Source: a bacterium
Lineage (GTDB): Bacteria > CLD3 > SB21
Reading direction: 5' to 3'
Length of the DNA: 64,000 bases
Assembly: GCA_008933615.1 (NCBI GenBank)
Contig: WBUR01000014.1
Span: 17,020 to 81,019, forward strand
In this document: in pieces, positions 1 through 8,612 of the stretch
Layout of the letters: each line of letters begins with the position of its first letter
Numbering within the stretch: position 1 is the stretch's first letter
Notes under the pieces: model-generated
Told to the model about the DNA's origin: nothing
Seen by the model: the letters and a program-made list of their open reading frames with translations, nothing else
The model's database searches: none
Program-made: the position numbers and the translations under genes

Positions 1-1021
1 TAATATTCTCGATCGTATCAAAGAATTTGAATCGCAGAAAATCACCATGAATAGCATGGACAGCGGCGAGAGTTTGTATGACCTGATGAAACAGGGGAAT
101 GATATTCTCAGTGCGAATGTATATATCAGTTCAAAACCTCTGGCCGACGCGCTGGCGCAAGGCGCGCAAATCATTATTGCCGGACGCACCACAGATACAG
201 GTTTGGCCATGGCGCCGATGGTGCATGAATTCGGCTGGGCATGGGACGATTGGAATAAACTTGCGGCGGGAACCGTCGCAGGACATATCATCGAATGCGG
301 CGCGCAATGCACCGGCGGCAATTTCACGCGTTGGCGCGATGTTCCCGACCTGTGGAACGTCGGTTACCCGGTAGTAGAAGCGCATCCGGACGGAACGTTC
401 TTCGTCACCAAACACGAAAACACCGGCGGCCTTGTGACGGTGGATACTGTTTCCGAACAACTGGTGTATGAAATGGGCGATCCTAATAATTATATTACTC
501 CCGATGTGATAGCGGATTTTACATCGATCCGGCTGGAACAGGCAGGGCCTCACCGCGTAAAAGTCTTTGACGTCAAAGGCAAACCGTCGACTGAATTTTT
601 CAAGGTTAGCGCAAGTTATCTTAAGGGATACAAAGCTTCCGGGCAACTGACTGTTTCCGGGCCGGATGCGTATGATAAAGCAAACCTGTGCGGAGAAATG
701 TTATGGAAACGCCTCGCGCGCACGGGAATGACGTATGAAGAAACCAATACAGAATTTCTTGGGATCAATAGTTGTCATGAAGGCATCGTATCGGTTCCTT
801 CGCAAATCAATGAAGTAGTTCTACGTGTTGGAGTAAAAGATAAAGATCAGAAAAAAGTGGACCGTTTCGGAAAAGAAATTGCGCCATTGGTCACGAGCGG
901 GCCTCCGGGCGTGACCGGATTTGCGGGCGGGCGTCCGAAACCGCAGGAAATCGTCGCGTTCTTTCCGACGCTCATTCCAAAGAAACTTATTCAAACTTCA
1001 GTGAACGTCGAAGAAGTTTAA
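1..1021 (+). CDS. AtuA family (DUF1446) protein, 5'-truncated
   Basis: The reading frame is open to the left edge of the window, so the first ATG at 47 is probably internal and the gene starts upstream. The visible part carries the family signature: an 'IIAGRTTDTGLAMAP' segment, then 'EFGWAWDDW' and 'GHIIECGAQCTGGNFT', as in AtuA/DUF1446 proteins. AtuA belongs to acyclic terpene (citronellol/geraniol) utilisation clusters, but most homologues sit outside such clusters and their reaction is unknown, so the substrate cannot be inferred. No terpene genes are nearby; the partner DUF4387-type small subunit often found with it may lie upstream or be absent. No membrane segment or signal peptide is seen in the visible part. 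The family call is firm, the function is not. Confidence 0.8.
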   Translation, partial: NILDRIKEFESQKITMNSMDSGESLYDLMKQGNDILSANVYISSKPLADALAQGAQIIIAGRTTDTGLAMAPMVHEFGWAWDDWNKLAAGTVAGHIIECGAQCTGGNFTRWRDVPDLWNVGYPVVEAHPDGTFFVTKHENTGGLVTVDTVSEQLVYEMGDPNNYITPDVIADFTSIRLEQAGPHRVKVFDVKGKPSTEFFKVSASYLKGYKASGQLTVSGPDAYDKANLCGEMLWKRLARTGMTYEETNTEFLGINSCHEGIVSVPSQINEVVLRVGVKDKDQKKVDRFGKEIAPLVTSGPPGVTGFAGGRPKPQEIVAFFPTLIPKKLIQTSVNVEEV

Positions 1022-1033
1022 TAACACTTTCAG

Positions 1034-1061
1034 CCGCATCGATGCGGACATTTATTTTTTT
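1034..1061 (+). terminator. hairpin terminator after AtuA-like gene
   Basis: A perfect 14-nt palindrome CCGCATCGATGCGG (1034-1047) starts 12 nt after the stop codon and is followed by a T-rich run (TTTATTTTTTT). The loop would be very tight, so a cruciform rather than a classical stem-loop is possible. Confidence 0.5.
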
Positions 1062-1100
1062 GAAGACACTGCGTCTTCGTTGTTCCGTGATAAAAACATT

Positions 1101-2843
1101 ATGAAAAAAATTCTATATATCGAAGATGATCCCGTATCTATGGTGCTCATAACCAAGATCGTAGAAAAGATGGGCCATCAGATTATTCCTGCGCTTAACA
1201 GCGAAGAAGGTATCGCCAAGGCCTATGCGTATAAACCTGATCTTATTCTCATGGATATCTTTCTGCCCGGTGTTGACGGTCTTGAGACTACGATGCACAT
1301 CCGCAGTTCCGATAAACTCAGCCACATTCCGGTGATTGCGATCACTGCCGGACAAAGCCCAGGCGATCAGGAGTTGGCCATGGCCGCCGGATGCGACGGC
1401 TTTCTAAAGAAACCGGTTGACGTGAATCGTTTTGTCAATTATATCACGGAACATCTTGAAGGAAAAGTGCAAATTCGCAACAAATTCGATCCGCAGGAAG
1501 AAAATATCGGATTAAAAAAATTCTCCCATCGGCTCGTTCAGCGGCTAACGAATAAGATCCACGAACTCTCTCACGCCAATGCTGAACTGGAAATAGCTAA
1601 CCGGACGCTGGACAAATTGGTTAAGGACGTTCGCGATAACAATTCAGATTTGTTGCAATTTAATTATGCGGCCAATCAAATCCTGACCCTGTCGGCGCGT
1701 GAAAAAGTATATCAATATCTCCCTAATCTCATATGCGATCAGCTTAACATGCTCAGCGCGGCGGTATACGTGGTTAACGAAAGACACATGACTTTGGACA
1801 TCTATTCGCATTCCCATGTGAAAACGCACCCCGATTCCGATCATATCAGTTTTATTCATCCTCCGTTTTTCGATATTGTCTACTATCAGGAACCTTACTT
1901 GTTTGACAAGCACTGGAGCCAGGCCGCACAAAAAGTGGATGAATTGATGATCGGTAAACTCGCGCCGATCAAGGAAGCTTTTCAATCTCAGGCCGTTTAT
2001 TTTTTGCCGATCATCGGCCGTCCCGCAGGACACAACGGTTTCGACTGCCAAAATCAGGATTGTCAGGCTTTTTCCAACCAGGATTTGAATTGGTGGAATA
2101 AACAAATTCATAACCTGGACCGGCAAGGTTTGTATTTTGAAACCCAACTTAAGCAGATAAGCGAATTCTATTTTAATTGCTGCCTCTACCGGCTTAAGGG
2201 TGTACTGGTTCTCGGTATCCAAGATGATCGGCTGGATGAAACGTTTCGCCAGATAGTTCAGTCGTTTGTGCGAACGGTCGGGTTAACGATTGAAAATATC
2301 CAATTATACGACGATGTAAAGGATTCTTATCTGCAAGCCGAGAAGCAGGCAGTTACAGACGGGCTTACCGGGGTATTTAATTACCGTTATTTCCAACACC
2401 AGCTTGAGCGAGAGATCAAACGCTCCAAGCGCCATTGGGCAAAGGCGTCTCTGATCATGATGGATATTGACTTTTTTAAGTCTTACAACGACCAGAACGG
2501 GCACCCGGCAGGCGATCAGGTGCTTAAGCGGCTTGCGGAAATTCTCAATTCCTGCATTCGCACCAGCGACATCCTGGCGCGCTATGGGGGCGAGGAATTC
2601 TCTCTCATTTTGCCGGAAACACCTAAACCGTCAGCCATTAAATTGGCCGAAAAAATTCGTGCGCTTATTCAGGAAGAAATTTTTCCACACGAAAAAACTC
2701 AGCCAAACGGCGATCTGACAGTTAGCCTGGGTGTGGCAACATTCCCGGACGATGCGCAAACATGGGATGAACTTGTTCAAAAGGCAGATGAACAATTATA
2801 CGTTTCTAAACACACCGGCAGAAACAAGGTATCTGTTATATAG
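1101..2843 (+). CDS. response regulator diguanylate cyclase (REC-GAF-GGDEF)
   Basis: A predicted c-di-GMP synthase of about 580 residues. The N-terminal receiver domain (1-120) has the acidic pair D9/D10, phospho-acceptor D52 and the conserved Lys-Pro at 104-105. A predicted helical linker and a GAF-like middle region (about 190-400) follow. The C-terminal GGDEF domain carries the active-site variant GGEEF at about 496-500, preceded by an RxxD motif (RTSD, 487-490) at the spacing of the allosteric I-site, so product inhibition is likely. The ATG at 1101 is preferred over an in-frame TTG at 1080 because the receiver fold begins right after it (MKKILYIEDD). No kinase lies next to it. The second cyclase in the window (8613-9785) has a similar GAF-GGDEF core but no receiver. 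Confidence 0.9.
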   Translation: MKKILYIEDDPVSMVLITKIVEKMGHQIIPALNSEEGIAKAYAYKPDLILMDIFLPGVDGLETTMHIRSSDKLSHIPVIAITAGQSPGDQELAMAAGCDGFLKKPVDVNRFVNYITEHLEGKVQIRNKFDPQEENIGLKKFSHRLVQRLTNKIHELSHANAELEIANRTLDKLVKDVRDNNSDLLQFNYAANQILTLSAREKVYQYLPNLICDQLNMLSAAVYVVNERHMTLDIYSHSHVKTHPDSDHISFIHPPFFDIVYYQEPYLFDKHWSQAAQKVDELMIGKLAPIKEAFQSQAVYFLPIIGRPAGHNGFDCQNQDCQAFSNQDLNWWNKQIHNLDRQGLYFETQLKQISEFYFNCCLYRLKGVLVLGIQDDRLDETFRQIVQSFVRTVGLTIENIQLYDDVKDSYLQAEKQAVTDGLTGVFNYRYFQHQLEREIKRSKRHWAKASLIMMDIDFFKSYNDQNGHPAGDQVLKRLAEILNSCIRTSDILARYGGEEFSLILPETPKPSAIKLAEKIRALIQEEIFPHEKTQPNGDLTVSLGVATFPDDAQTWDELVQKADEQLYVSKHTGRNKVSVI

Positions 2844-2946
2844 CCGATACAGTCATAAAAAGCGATAGCTAAACCATCATAGACTTCATCTACGCCGTAC
2901 TGCCATAACAAAAACCAGATTTTTAAAGAAATAAATTTGAAAGAAT

Positions 2947-2992
2947 TGACTATTCAAACTACTTGAATTATAGACTTTAATTCATTATATTT
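2947..2992 (+). promoter_or_regulatory. two overlapping sigma-70-type promoters
   Basis: TTGACT (2947-2952), 17 nt, TATAGA (2970-2975) overlaps TTGAAT (2964-2969), 17 nt, TATATT (2987-2992). Both read towards the gene at 3041. The wider gap 2844-3040 holds nothing else that I recognise. Confidence 0.55.
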
Positions 2993-3040
2993 AACCTGCA
3001 TTTTTCGCTAATTTATGTGTGAATAACCTGAGGGTGGATT

Positions 3041-4018
3041 ATGAATAAAGAAGAAAAACCACAGCATTTTCCTGACGACAGTGAAGATCTGGTAGAAACG
3101 CCACTTTTTGTTCGGCCCAAAGAATGGTGGCGCGCAAAAAAGGAAAGTCTGGATCTTTGGGGTTTTGAGAAGTATTTAGGATGCGATAATACTGCGTTTA
3201 AATCTGCTCTTTCAGGTTATAAAAACCTTCTTCAGGAAATCGAGCATGAATATAAAGAAACAACCAAATCGATCAATATTTCGCCTGAAGAACTGGAAGA
3301 AGCGAAAAAGAACCGCGATCAAATGCTGTTGGACGCCAAACGGGATTTTGTCTACCGCATGCCTGAAAATTACCGCATTTGGTTTAAGAAGAAGAAGATT
3401 TTCCGCTCATGGCGTTTTGCGCCTGAAAGCTGGGGATTCGAAGAATCGCGATATTGGGGAAGCCGCTCCGGTATGACGATGCGTGAACGCCGCGTTTTGT
3501 TAGGTGTATTCGTGTTAGGCGGTTTAGCGTTAGGTTTCTGGCTTTACAAAATTTTTACTTTTGAGTATGAGAACCCTCTCGAAAAATCTTCTCCGGCTGT
3601 ATTTAACATAGAACGCGATACTACGCACAACGTAGACTCTCTTGCCCGCGCGCGTATTTTGGAGGAGCAACGCGCAGAGGAACAAAAGCGGCAAAAGAAA
3701 TTTATAGCCGAGCGAAACAACCGTATTATCAATGATGTAAATTCAGGATTTTATATTACCAATTCCGACAATATGCGCGCGGAAGTAAAACTGCTGATGG
3801 AAATATATTACGAGAACGTGAATAAGAAAACTTTGTACGGCATCAGCAATGAAGCTTTGTATACATCGTTGGAACTCATCTCCCGTAATAACCCGACGGT
3901 GGTAACGAAAAAAGGAAATTATGGGATACCGTTACAATGGAAGCCCAATACAAAAATAAAATTGACTTGGGCTGAAATCACTGCCGGCTTGGATGTTCAA
4001 ACTAATATTAAACCATAA
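3041..4018 (+). CDS. hypothetical single-pass membrane protein
   Basis: I do not recognise this 325-residue protein. The N-terminal 150 residues are highly charged and rich in Trp and Tyr (for example 'KEWWRAKKESLDLWGFEKYLG'-like content), with a helical stretch at about 60-105. One clear membrane segment lies at about 152-172. It is followed by a short charged coiled-coil-like region rich in Arg, Gln and Glu (about 205-225) and a C-terminal domain of about 100 residues. By the positive-inside rule the basic N-terminal part (KKKK at about 116-119, RERR at 148-151) is probably cytoplasmic and the C-terminal part periplasmic. A possible Shine-Dalgarno (GGTGG) precedes the ATG. It stands alone between two sigma-70 promoters and the aconitase gene. 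A role in envelope or signalling would be guesswork. Confidence 0.75.
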   Translation: MNKEEKPQHFPDDSEDLVETPLFVRPKEWWRAKKESLDLWGFEKYLGCDNTAFKSALSGYKNLLQEIEHEYKETTKSINISPEELEEAKKNRDQMLLDAKRDFVYRMPENYRIWFKKKKIFRSWRFAPESWGFEESRYWGSRSGMTMRERRVLLGVFVLGGLALGFWLYKIFTFEYENPLEKSSPAVFNIERDTTHNVDSLARARILEEQRAEEQKRQKKFIAERNNRIINDVNSGFYITNSDNMRAEVKLLMEIYYENVNKKTLYGISNEALYTSLELISRNNPTVVTKKGNYGIPLQWKPNTKIKLTWAEITAGLDVQTNIKP

Positions 4019-4075
4019 CCTCCGCTTTTTGACTGCTTTTATCTGCCTTTTTTTATTCTTAGTTAAGGAATAGGA

Positions 4076-6034
4076 ATGACGCCTTTTACTCTAGGTGACA
4101 AGAAAATTTTTTACTATACAGAAAACCCCGATAAGGTACGTGGGCAAATAGATGGCAAGCCGTTTCATTATAACGGCGAACCGCTTGTGTTCGGCGTCAG
4201 CACGGATACGATTATCAACGGCGCAGCCTGTACGCTCGGTTATACGGAAGACATTCTGGGTCCGCATTTTTTAGTCGGTAAAGGCGACCTTATTGGAGAG
4301 AATGACATTGCCAATGGAAATTTTGCAGTGGTGGTTGGCGGAGAAAGCTACGGCAGCGGATCGTCGCGGGAAGTTGCAGTCGTTGCGCATCGCGGAGCAG
4401 GTATTCGATTGGTTGTCGCGAAGAGTCTTGAACGGATATTTAGAGAAAATATGACATTCGACCGTCTGTATTTTACTACAGATTTTACGGTCTTAGATCA
4501 ATTGCACGCCGGAAAGACAATTGATCTCGATGAGTTGATGCAAAACCTCTCGCCATTGTACAAAGCGGTGTTCTTCGGAGGCGGTTTATTGGAATTCGGT
4601 AAAAAAATTGTTTCCGGCAACGCTACGTTACCTTACACTGAATCCGGACGTAAAAAGAAACCGATGACTATCGCCGAAAAAATACTTTCTGCAAAAGCGG
4701 TGGTTATGGAAAAGTCTGATCGCAAAGGCTTGTCGTTTGTAGAACCCGGCGAACAGCTTTTTGTTAACGCCGACTTTTTGGGAATGCATGAATATACCGG
4801 AGGACATGTGCGCAGTCTTTTTTCAAAAGCATTCGGCAATACGACGATTCATTCCGGTACCACCGTACGTGGATTTAATGACCATTTCGTACTTATCGGT
4901 CATGATGATGTACCCGGCGATGTGAAGAAAAAACGTTTCCTCTCCGCTCAGGAACTTGCCAAGGAATTGACGTTATTTTGCAAGGAAAAAAATATTCCCA
5001 TGCATGGCCCCGGCGGCACCATGCCCGCCGGCGTTTGTCATCGTCTTGTTGTGGAAAGTTATGCAAAACCGGGTGATGTGATTGCTTTGACTGACTCACA
5101 CACGCCGACCGCCGGTGTGATGAATTGCTTCGCATATGGACTTGGCTCGACAGCCATTGCTATGGGACTTGGAACCGGCATGATTCCGGTTACTGTCCCG
5201 AAAACGGTTCGCATCTGGATAGAAGGTGAAGATCCTCTGCACCTCGTGACTCCAAAAGATCTTATTTTGCATATTATAGGCGACCCTTATTTCCGTGAAC
5301 AAAAATGGAAAATTAATCCGGGCGATACGGTGATTATGCAATTTGGCGGGCCGGCTCTGGAGCATTTTACTGTAGATGAATTATCCGTTTTAACCAATAT
5401 GACGGTGGAAGGCAGTGCAACAACAGGTGTGGTCGAGCCGTGCGAACCCGTAATAAAATTTCTGGTTGAAAAACGCGGAATGCCGGAGTCGGAAGTTCGA
5501 GATATGATGGTGTATCCTGACGAAAACGCTCATTACGAATCCGTTTATAAGGTCAACATAGCCGACATTCCAGTAACGGTAGCGACTCCCGGCGACAGCC
5601 GAAACCGCAAGCCGATAACACAGGTTAAAGGAACGAAAATCGACAACGTGGTTATTGTATCATGTACGGGTGCGTCGTTAGAAGATCTCCGCCAGGTCGC
5701 GTTTGCGGTTCGCGGACGGAAAAAGCTCGACCGTATTCATATGGTCGTAACGCCGAGCAGCCAACAGGTGTATGACGATGCAAAAGAGGAAGGTCTTTTG
5801 AATTTGTTTGAAAAATTTGGCGCCGTCATTACCGAACCCGGCTGCGGTTCATGCATAGGCAACGGCCCGGGTATTTCAATAAACGGTTCCGTGACAGCTT
5901 CAACCAGTAACCGAAATTTCAGCGGGCGCATGGGTGGGAGCGGCGACGTGTTCCTTGTCTCCCCCTTTGTTGCGGGCATCGCGGCGTGCACGGGTGAACT
6001 GACCGATCCGCGAGGCTGGGAAATCGTCAATTAA
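4076..6034 (+). CDS. aconitase-superfamily hydratase, small domain first
   Basis: A 652-residue [4Fe-4S] dehydratase of the aconitase/isopropylmalate isomerase superfamily. The swivel (small-subunit, LeuD-like) domain comes first, with its substrate-binding loop YGSGSSRE at 92-99. The catalytic large domain starts near residue 198 ('MTIAEKILSAKA'). Cluster ligands are Cys530 (SCTGAS) and Cys590/Cys593 (PGCGSCIG). This order is that of AcnB without its N-terminal HEAT domain, and the reverse of AcnA or mitochondrial aconitase. The CGxC motif fits aconitase/homoaconitase better than LeuC. Whether it acts on citrate, homocitrate or isopropylmalate cannot be told; no leu or lysine genes are nearby. 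It is followed closely by the metK promoter. Confidence 0.85.
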   Translation: MTPFTLGDKKIFYYTENPDKVRGQIDGKPFHYNGEPLVFGVSTDTIINGAACTLGYTEDILGPHFLVGKGDLIGENDIANGNFAVVVGGESYGSGSSREVAVVAHRGAGIRLVVAKSLERIFRENMTFDRLYFTTDFTVLDQLHAGKTIDLDELMQNLSPLYKAVFFGGGLLEFGKKIVSGNATLPYTESGRKKKPMTIAEKILSAKAVVMEKSDRKGLSFVEPGEQLFVNADFLGMHEYTGGHVRSLFSKAFGNTTIHSGTTVRGFNDHFVLIGHDDVPGDVKKKRFLSAQELAKELTLFCKEKNIPMHGPGGTMPAGVCHRLVVESYAKPGDVIALTDSHTPTAGVMNCFAYGLGSTAIAMGLGTGMIPVTVPKTVRIWIEGEDPLHLVTPKDLILHIIGDPYFREQKWKINPGDTVIMQFGGPALEHFTVDELSVLTNMTVEGSATTGVVEPCEPVIKFLVEKRGMPESEVRDMMVYPDENAHYESVYKVNIADIPVTVATPGDSRNRKPITQVKGTKIDNVVIVSCTGASLEDLRQVAFAVRGRKKLDRIHMVVTPSSQQVYDDAKEEGLLNLFEKFGAVITEPGCGSCIGNGPGISINGSVTASTSNRNFSGRMGGSGDVFLVSPFVAGIAACTGELTDPRGWEIVN

Positions 6035-6037
6035 TAC

Positions 6038-6066
6038 TTGACAGGCCATAAGTTTTTCTTTATATT
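6038..6066 (+). promoter_or_regulatory. metK leader promoter
   Basis: A consensus -35 TTGACA (6038-6043) and -10 TATATT (6061-6066) are separated by exactly 17 nt, starting 4 nt after the aconitase stop codon. Transcription would start near 6073, about 30 nt before the SAM riboswitch aptamer. Confidence 0.8.
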
Positions 6067-6103
6067 TCGCGCACGAAAATTGATCGTTATTTGACATAGT
6101 ATC

Positions 6104-6280
6104 ACATCTTATCAAGAGCGGGCGAGTGACAGGCACGATGAACCCGCAGCAACCGTTTCCGTTTCGGCGGAGGGTCGAGGTGCTAATTCCTGTCCCGGAT
6201 ATACCATTGGGTTCGGGAGAAGATGAGATAAGCTTAATTGTTATCTTACCTCTTCTTTAATCTAAATGAAGAGGTTTTTT
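6104..6280 (+). ncRNA. SAM-I (S-box) riboswitch with terminator
   Basis: The leader contains the S-box core in order: P1 arm CTTATC (6107-6112), AAGAG, a G-rich P2 strand with GAGTGA, 'ACGATGAACCCGCAGCAACC' (ends about 6154), and 'GGTGCTAATTCC' (6179-6190), closed by GATAAG (6227-6232). Downstream, ACCTCTTC (6248-6255) pairs with GAAGAGGT (6268-6275) before a T6 tract, giving an intrinsic terminator. An alternative pairing of 6217-6231 with 6241-6256 (AGAAG/CTTCT and GATAA/TTATC) would capture the 5' terminator arm. SAM binding should therefore stabilise P1, free the terminator and shut off metK. The structure is read by eye. Confidence 0.92.
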
Positions 6281-6324
6281 ATTTATATGCATTTTCATGA
6301 TCATCTAATATAAAAGGAGATATT

Positions 6325-7581
6325 ATGTCACGTTATTTGTTTACGTCGGAATCCGTCTCAGAATGCCATCCTGATAAAGTTGCCGATCAGATTTCCGATG
6401 CTCTTATTGACAACTTCTTAGCGTTTGACTCAACCTCAAAAGTAGCCTGCGAAACGCTTGTAACTACGGGTCAGGTTGTACTTGCCGGCGAGGTAAAATC
6501 CAAAGCGTATTTGGACGTTCAGGAAATTGCGCGGCAGGTCATTCGTAAAATAGGTTATACGAAGAGCGAATATATGTTTGAAGCTAATTCTTGCGGAATA
6601 TTATCAGCTATACACGAGCAGTCATCCGATATTAACCAAGGCGTTGTGCGCAAAAAGAAAGAAGAGCAGGGAGCCGGAGATCAAGGAATGATGTTTGGAT
6701 ATGCGGTCAATGAAACCGACGATTATATGCCTTTGCCTCTGGACCTCGCGCATACGATACTGATTGAACTGGCAGAGTTAAGACGTGAACATCATCAAAT
6801 AAAATATTTGCGCCCGGATTCGAAAAGCCAGGTAACACTGGAGTATGACGAAAATAACCGCCCGGTGCGGATTGATACTATTGTTGTTTCGACGCAACAC
6901 GATGATTTCGACTCAGAATCCAACATGCAGAAGAAAATTCATGATGATATCGTACATATTTTAATTCCGCGTGTGAAAGGGAAGTATTCTAAATTTGATC
7001 ATTTGTTTGATCATAAAATAAAATACCATATTAATCCAACCGGTAAATTCGTCATTGGCGGGCCGCACGGCGACACGGGACTAACCGGGCGGAAAATAAT
7101 CGTAGACACCTATGGCGGAAAAGGCGCACATGGCGGCGGCGCGTTCTCGGGTAAGGATCCTTCAAAAGTTGACCGCTCGGCCGCTTATGCCACACGGCAC
7201 ATTGCCAAAAATCTTGTTGCTGCGGGTGTATGTAATGAAGTCCTGGTACAGGTGTCCTATGCTATCGGAGTTGCCCGGCCGATGGGCATTTATGTCAACA
7301 CGTATGGCACAGCTAAAGTGAATATGAATGACAGCGATATTGCCAAAATTGTGGAAAACCTGTTCGATATGCGTCCGTATTTTATTGAACAGCGTTTGAA
7401 ATTGCGCCAACCGATGTACAGTGAAACTGCTGCCTACGGACACATGGGCCGTAAAAACAAAACCGTCAGGAAAATATTTACAACGCCCGACGGAAAGGTA
7501 AAGAAACTGAATGTTGAACTGTTTACTTGGGAGAAACTTGATTACGTATCAAAAGTCAAGAAAGCTTTTAAGTTGAAATAA
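6325..7581 (+). CDS. metK: S-adenosylmethionine synthetase
   Basis: Makes SAM from methionine and ATP in the cytoplasm. The 418-residue protein opens with the expected '[16 protein letters not shown]' segment, in which the catalytic HPDK is intact. It then has the ATP/phosphate loop '[12 protein letters not shown]' and the glycine-rich '[19 protein letters not shown]' near residue 272. Length matches the longer MetK form common in the FCB group. A strong Shine-Dalgarno AAAGGAGA (6313-6320) precedes the ATG. Expression is very likely under the SAM riboswitch directly upstream, a classical feedback arrangement. The gene appears monocistronic, ending in a hairpin about 35 nt after the stop. Confidence 0.97.
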   Translation: MSRYLFTSESVSECHPDKVADQISDALIDNFLAFDSTSKVACETLVTTGQVVLAGEVKSKAYLDVQEIARQVIRKIGYTKSEYMFEANSCGILSAIHEQSSDINQGVVRKKKEEQGAGDQGMMFGYAVNETDDYMPLPLDLAHTILIELAELRREHHQIKYLRPDSKSQVTLEYDENNRPVRIDTIVVSTQHDDFDSESNMQKKIHDDIVHILIPRVKGKYSKFDHLFDHKIKYHINPTGKFVIGGPHGDTGLTGRKIIVDTYGGKGAHGGGAFSGKDPSKVDRSAAYATRHIAKNLVAAGVCNEVLVQVSYAIGVARPMGIYVNTYGTAKVNMNDSDIAKIVENLFDMRPYFIEQRLKLRQPMYSETAAYGHMGRKNKTVRKIFTTPDGKVKKLNVELFTWEKLDYVSKVKKAFKLK

Positions 7582-7613
7582 GAAGATAAAGGGACAATAT
7601 ATTTTTTGTCATT

Positions 7614-7650
7614 AAAAAAGCCGTATGACTTGATCGTGCGGCTTTTATTA
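7614..7650 (+). terminator. metK terminator
   Basis: Stem AAAAAGCCG / CGGCTTTT (3' arm 7639-7646) with a 15-nt loop lies downstream of metK. The A-rich 5' side would also give a T-run on the minus strand. The 3' tail (TTTTATTAT) is the apparent target-site duplication of the MITE that follows. Confidence 0.65.
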
Positions 7651-7651
7651 T

Positions 7652-7806
7652 CGTGCTTATCGGGTTGGCTCACAAATGGAAGAGAACCCTTCAGTCTGAG
7701 CAACGTCGAAGACTGATTTTACTAAACTTGGTCATGGTTCGACAAGCTTGTCCTGAGCCCCGCCAAAGGGCTCACCATGACGTATGTGAGTAAACCCGAT
7801 AAGCAC
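7652..7806 (-). mobile_element. MITE copy 1 (155 bp, intact, inverted)
   Basis: Terminal inverted repeats read GTGCTTATCGGGTT at one end and AACCCGATAAGCAC at the other. They extend imperfectly inward over CTCAC/GTGAG. It is flanked by a near-perfect 9-bp direct repeat (TTTTATTAT at 7643-7651, ATTTATTAT at 7807-7815). The interior contains a Y-shaped hairpin: TCATGG/CCATGA outside, TGAGCCC/GGGCTCA inside, and the palindrome GACAAGCTTGTC. It has no coding capacity. It matches the copies at 62079 and 63815 in reverse orientation, and lies between the metK terminator and pabA/trpG. Confidence 0.88.
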
Positions 7807-7825
7807 ATTTATTATTGGGCATCTT

Positions 7826-8413
7826 ATGATCATCGTGATCGATAATTACGATTCTTTTACTTACAACCTTGTTCAGTATTTACATGAGGCGGTTCTTGTG
7901 GCGGGACTCAACGATGAGGTGCGAGTTGTCCGTAACGATGAGGTGTCGATTGATGAATTGAGCGCGTTCCAGCCGACCAAAATCGTCATTTCACCAGGTC
8001 CCGGGTACCCGGCGCAGGCCGGAATATCGAATGAAACGGTCAGGAAATATGCGAACCGTGTTCCAATCTTAGGCGTGTGCCTCGGACATCAATGCATGGG
8101 TGAAATATATGGTGGACGAATTGTTCGATCCGAGAAACCAACCCACGGAAAAACATCCCCGGTCTATCACGACGGGAAGACCCTTTTCAGGGGATTACCC
8201 AGCCCTTTTGAAGCGACACGTTATCATTCGTTGATCGTGGATCGGAATTCTGTTACTGAAAATATTGAGATATCGGCATGGACAAAAGACGGTCAGATTA
8301 TGGGGCTTCGAATAAAAGATTCGTTCGCTGAGGGCGTTCAATTTCATCCGGAATCGATATTGACGACAGAAGGAAAAAAAATAATAAAAAATTTTATTAC
8401 AGGCGGTTATTAA
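7826..8413 (+). CDS. glutamine amidotransferase, PabA/TrpG type
   Basis: A 195-residue class I glutamine amidotransferase that supplies ammonia to aminodeoxychorismate synthase (folate) or anthranilate synthase (tryptophan). The N-terminus 'MIIVIDNYDSFTYNLVQYL' is diagnostic. The catalytic triad is visible: Cys85 in GVCLGHQ, and His174/Glu176 in FHPES. The length fits a free-standing subunit. No pabB, trpE or other trp gene is in the window, so the two roles cannot be separated; many bacteria use one protein for both. It starts only 19 nt after a MITE, so its original promoter may have been displaced or replaced. Confidence 0.92.
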   Translation: MIIVIDNYDSFTYNLVQYLHEAVLVAGLNDEVRVVRNDEVSIDELSAFQPTKIVISPGPGYPAQAGISNETVRKYANRVPILGVCLGHQCMGEIYGGRIVRSEKPTHGKTSPVYHDGKTLFRGLPSPFEATRYHSLIVDRNSVTENIEISAWTKDGQIMGLRIKDSFAEGVQFHPESILTTEGKKIIKNFITGGY

Positions 8414-8424
8414 CGATTTTTTTC

Positions 8425-8453
8425 TTGCTTGTACGGGTTTTTTTCTTTATCAT
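8425..8453 (+). promoter_or_regulatory. putative tRNA-Lys promoter
   Basis: TTGCTT (8425-8430), 17 nt, TATCAT (8448-8453), placed 27 nt before the tRNA 5' end. The match is moderate. Confidence 0.45.
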
Positions 8454-8480
8454 GGCTTCGCTTTGAAAGAAGCAGTGGTC

Positions 8481-8553
8481 GAGCTAGTAGCTCAGCTGGT
8501 AGAGCAGCGCCCTTTTAAGGCGAAGGTCGTAGGTTCGATCCCTACCTGGCTCA
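8481..8553 (+). tRNA. tRNA-Lys (UUU)
   Basis: A complete 73-nt cloverleaf can be folded. The acceptor pairs GAGCTAG with CTGGCTC, the D stem is GCTC/GAGC, the anticodon loop is CTTTTAA (anticodon UUU), and the T stem is GTAGG/CCTAC around TTCGATC. The discriminator is A and CCA is not encoded. The outermost anticodon-stem pair (27-43) is a G-A mismatch. A strong terminator follows within 10 nt. Confidence 0.95.
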
Positions 8554-8558
8554 CAAAA

Positions 8559-8594
8559 AAAATCCCGCAAACTGATGTTTCGCGGGATTTTTTT
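8559..8594. terminator. bidirectional terminator
   Basis: AAAATCCCGC (8559-8568) pairs with GCGGGATTTT (8582-8591). T-runs exist on both strands, so it can end the tRNA-Lys transcript from the left and the ggdef-clpX operon from the right. Confidence 0.85.
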
Positions 8595-8612
8595 GTTCTA
8601 TCCGGAAAAATA

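Noticed and set aside
1080..1100. TTG start for the first GGDEF protein
   Set aside because: The receiver domain begins at the ATG at 1101; the added residues are not conserved-looking.
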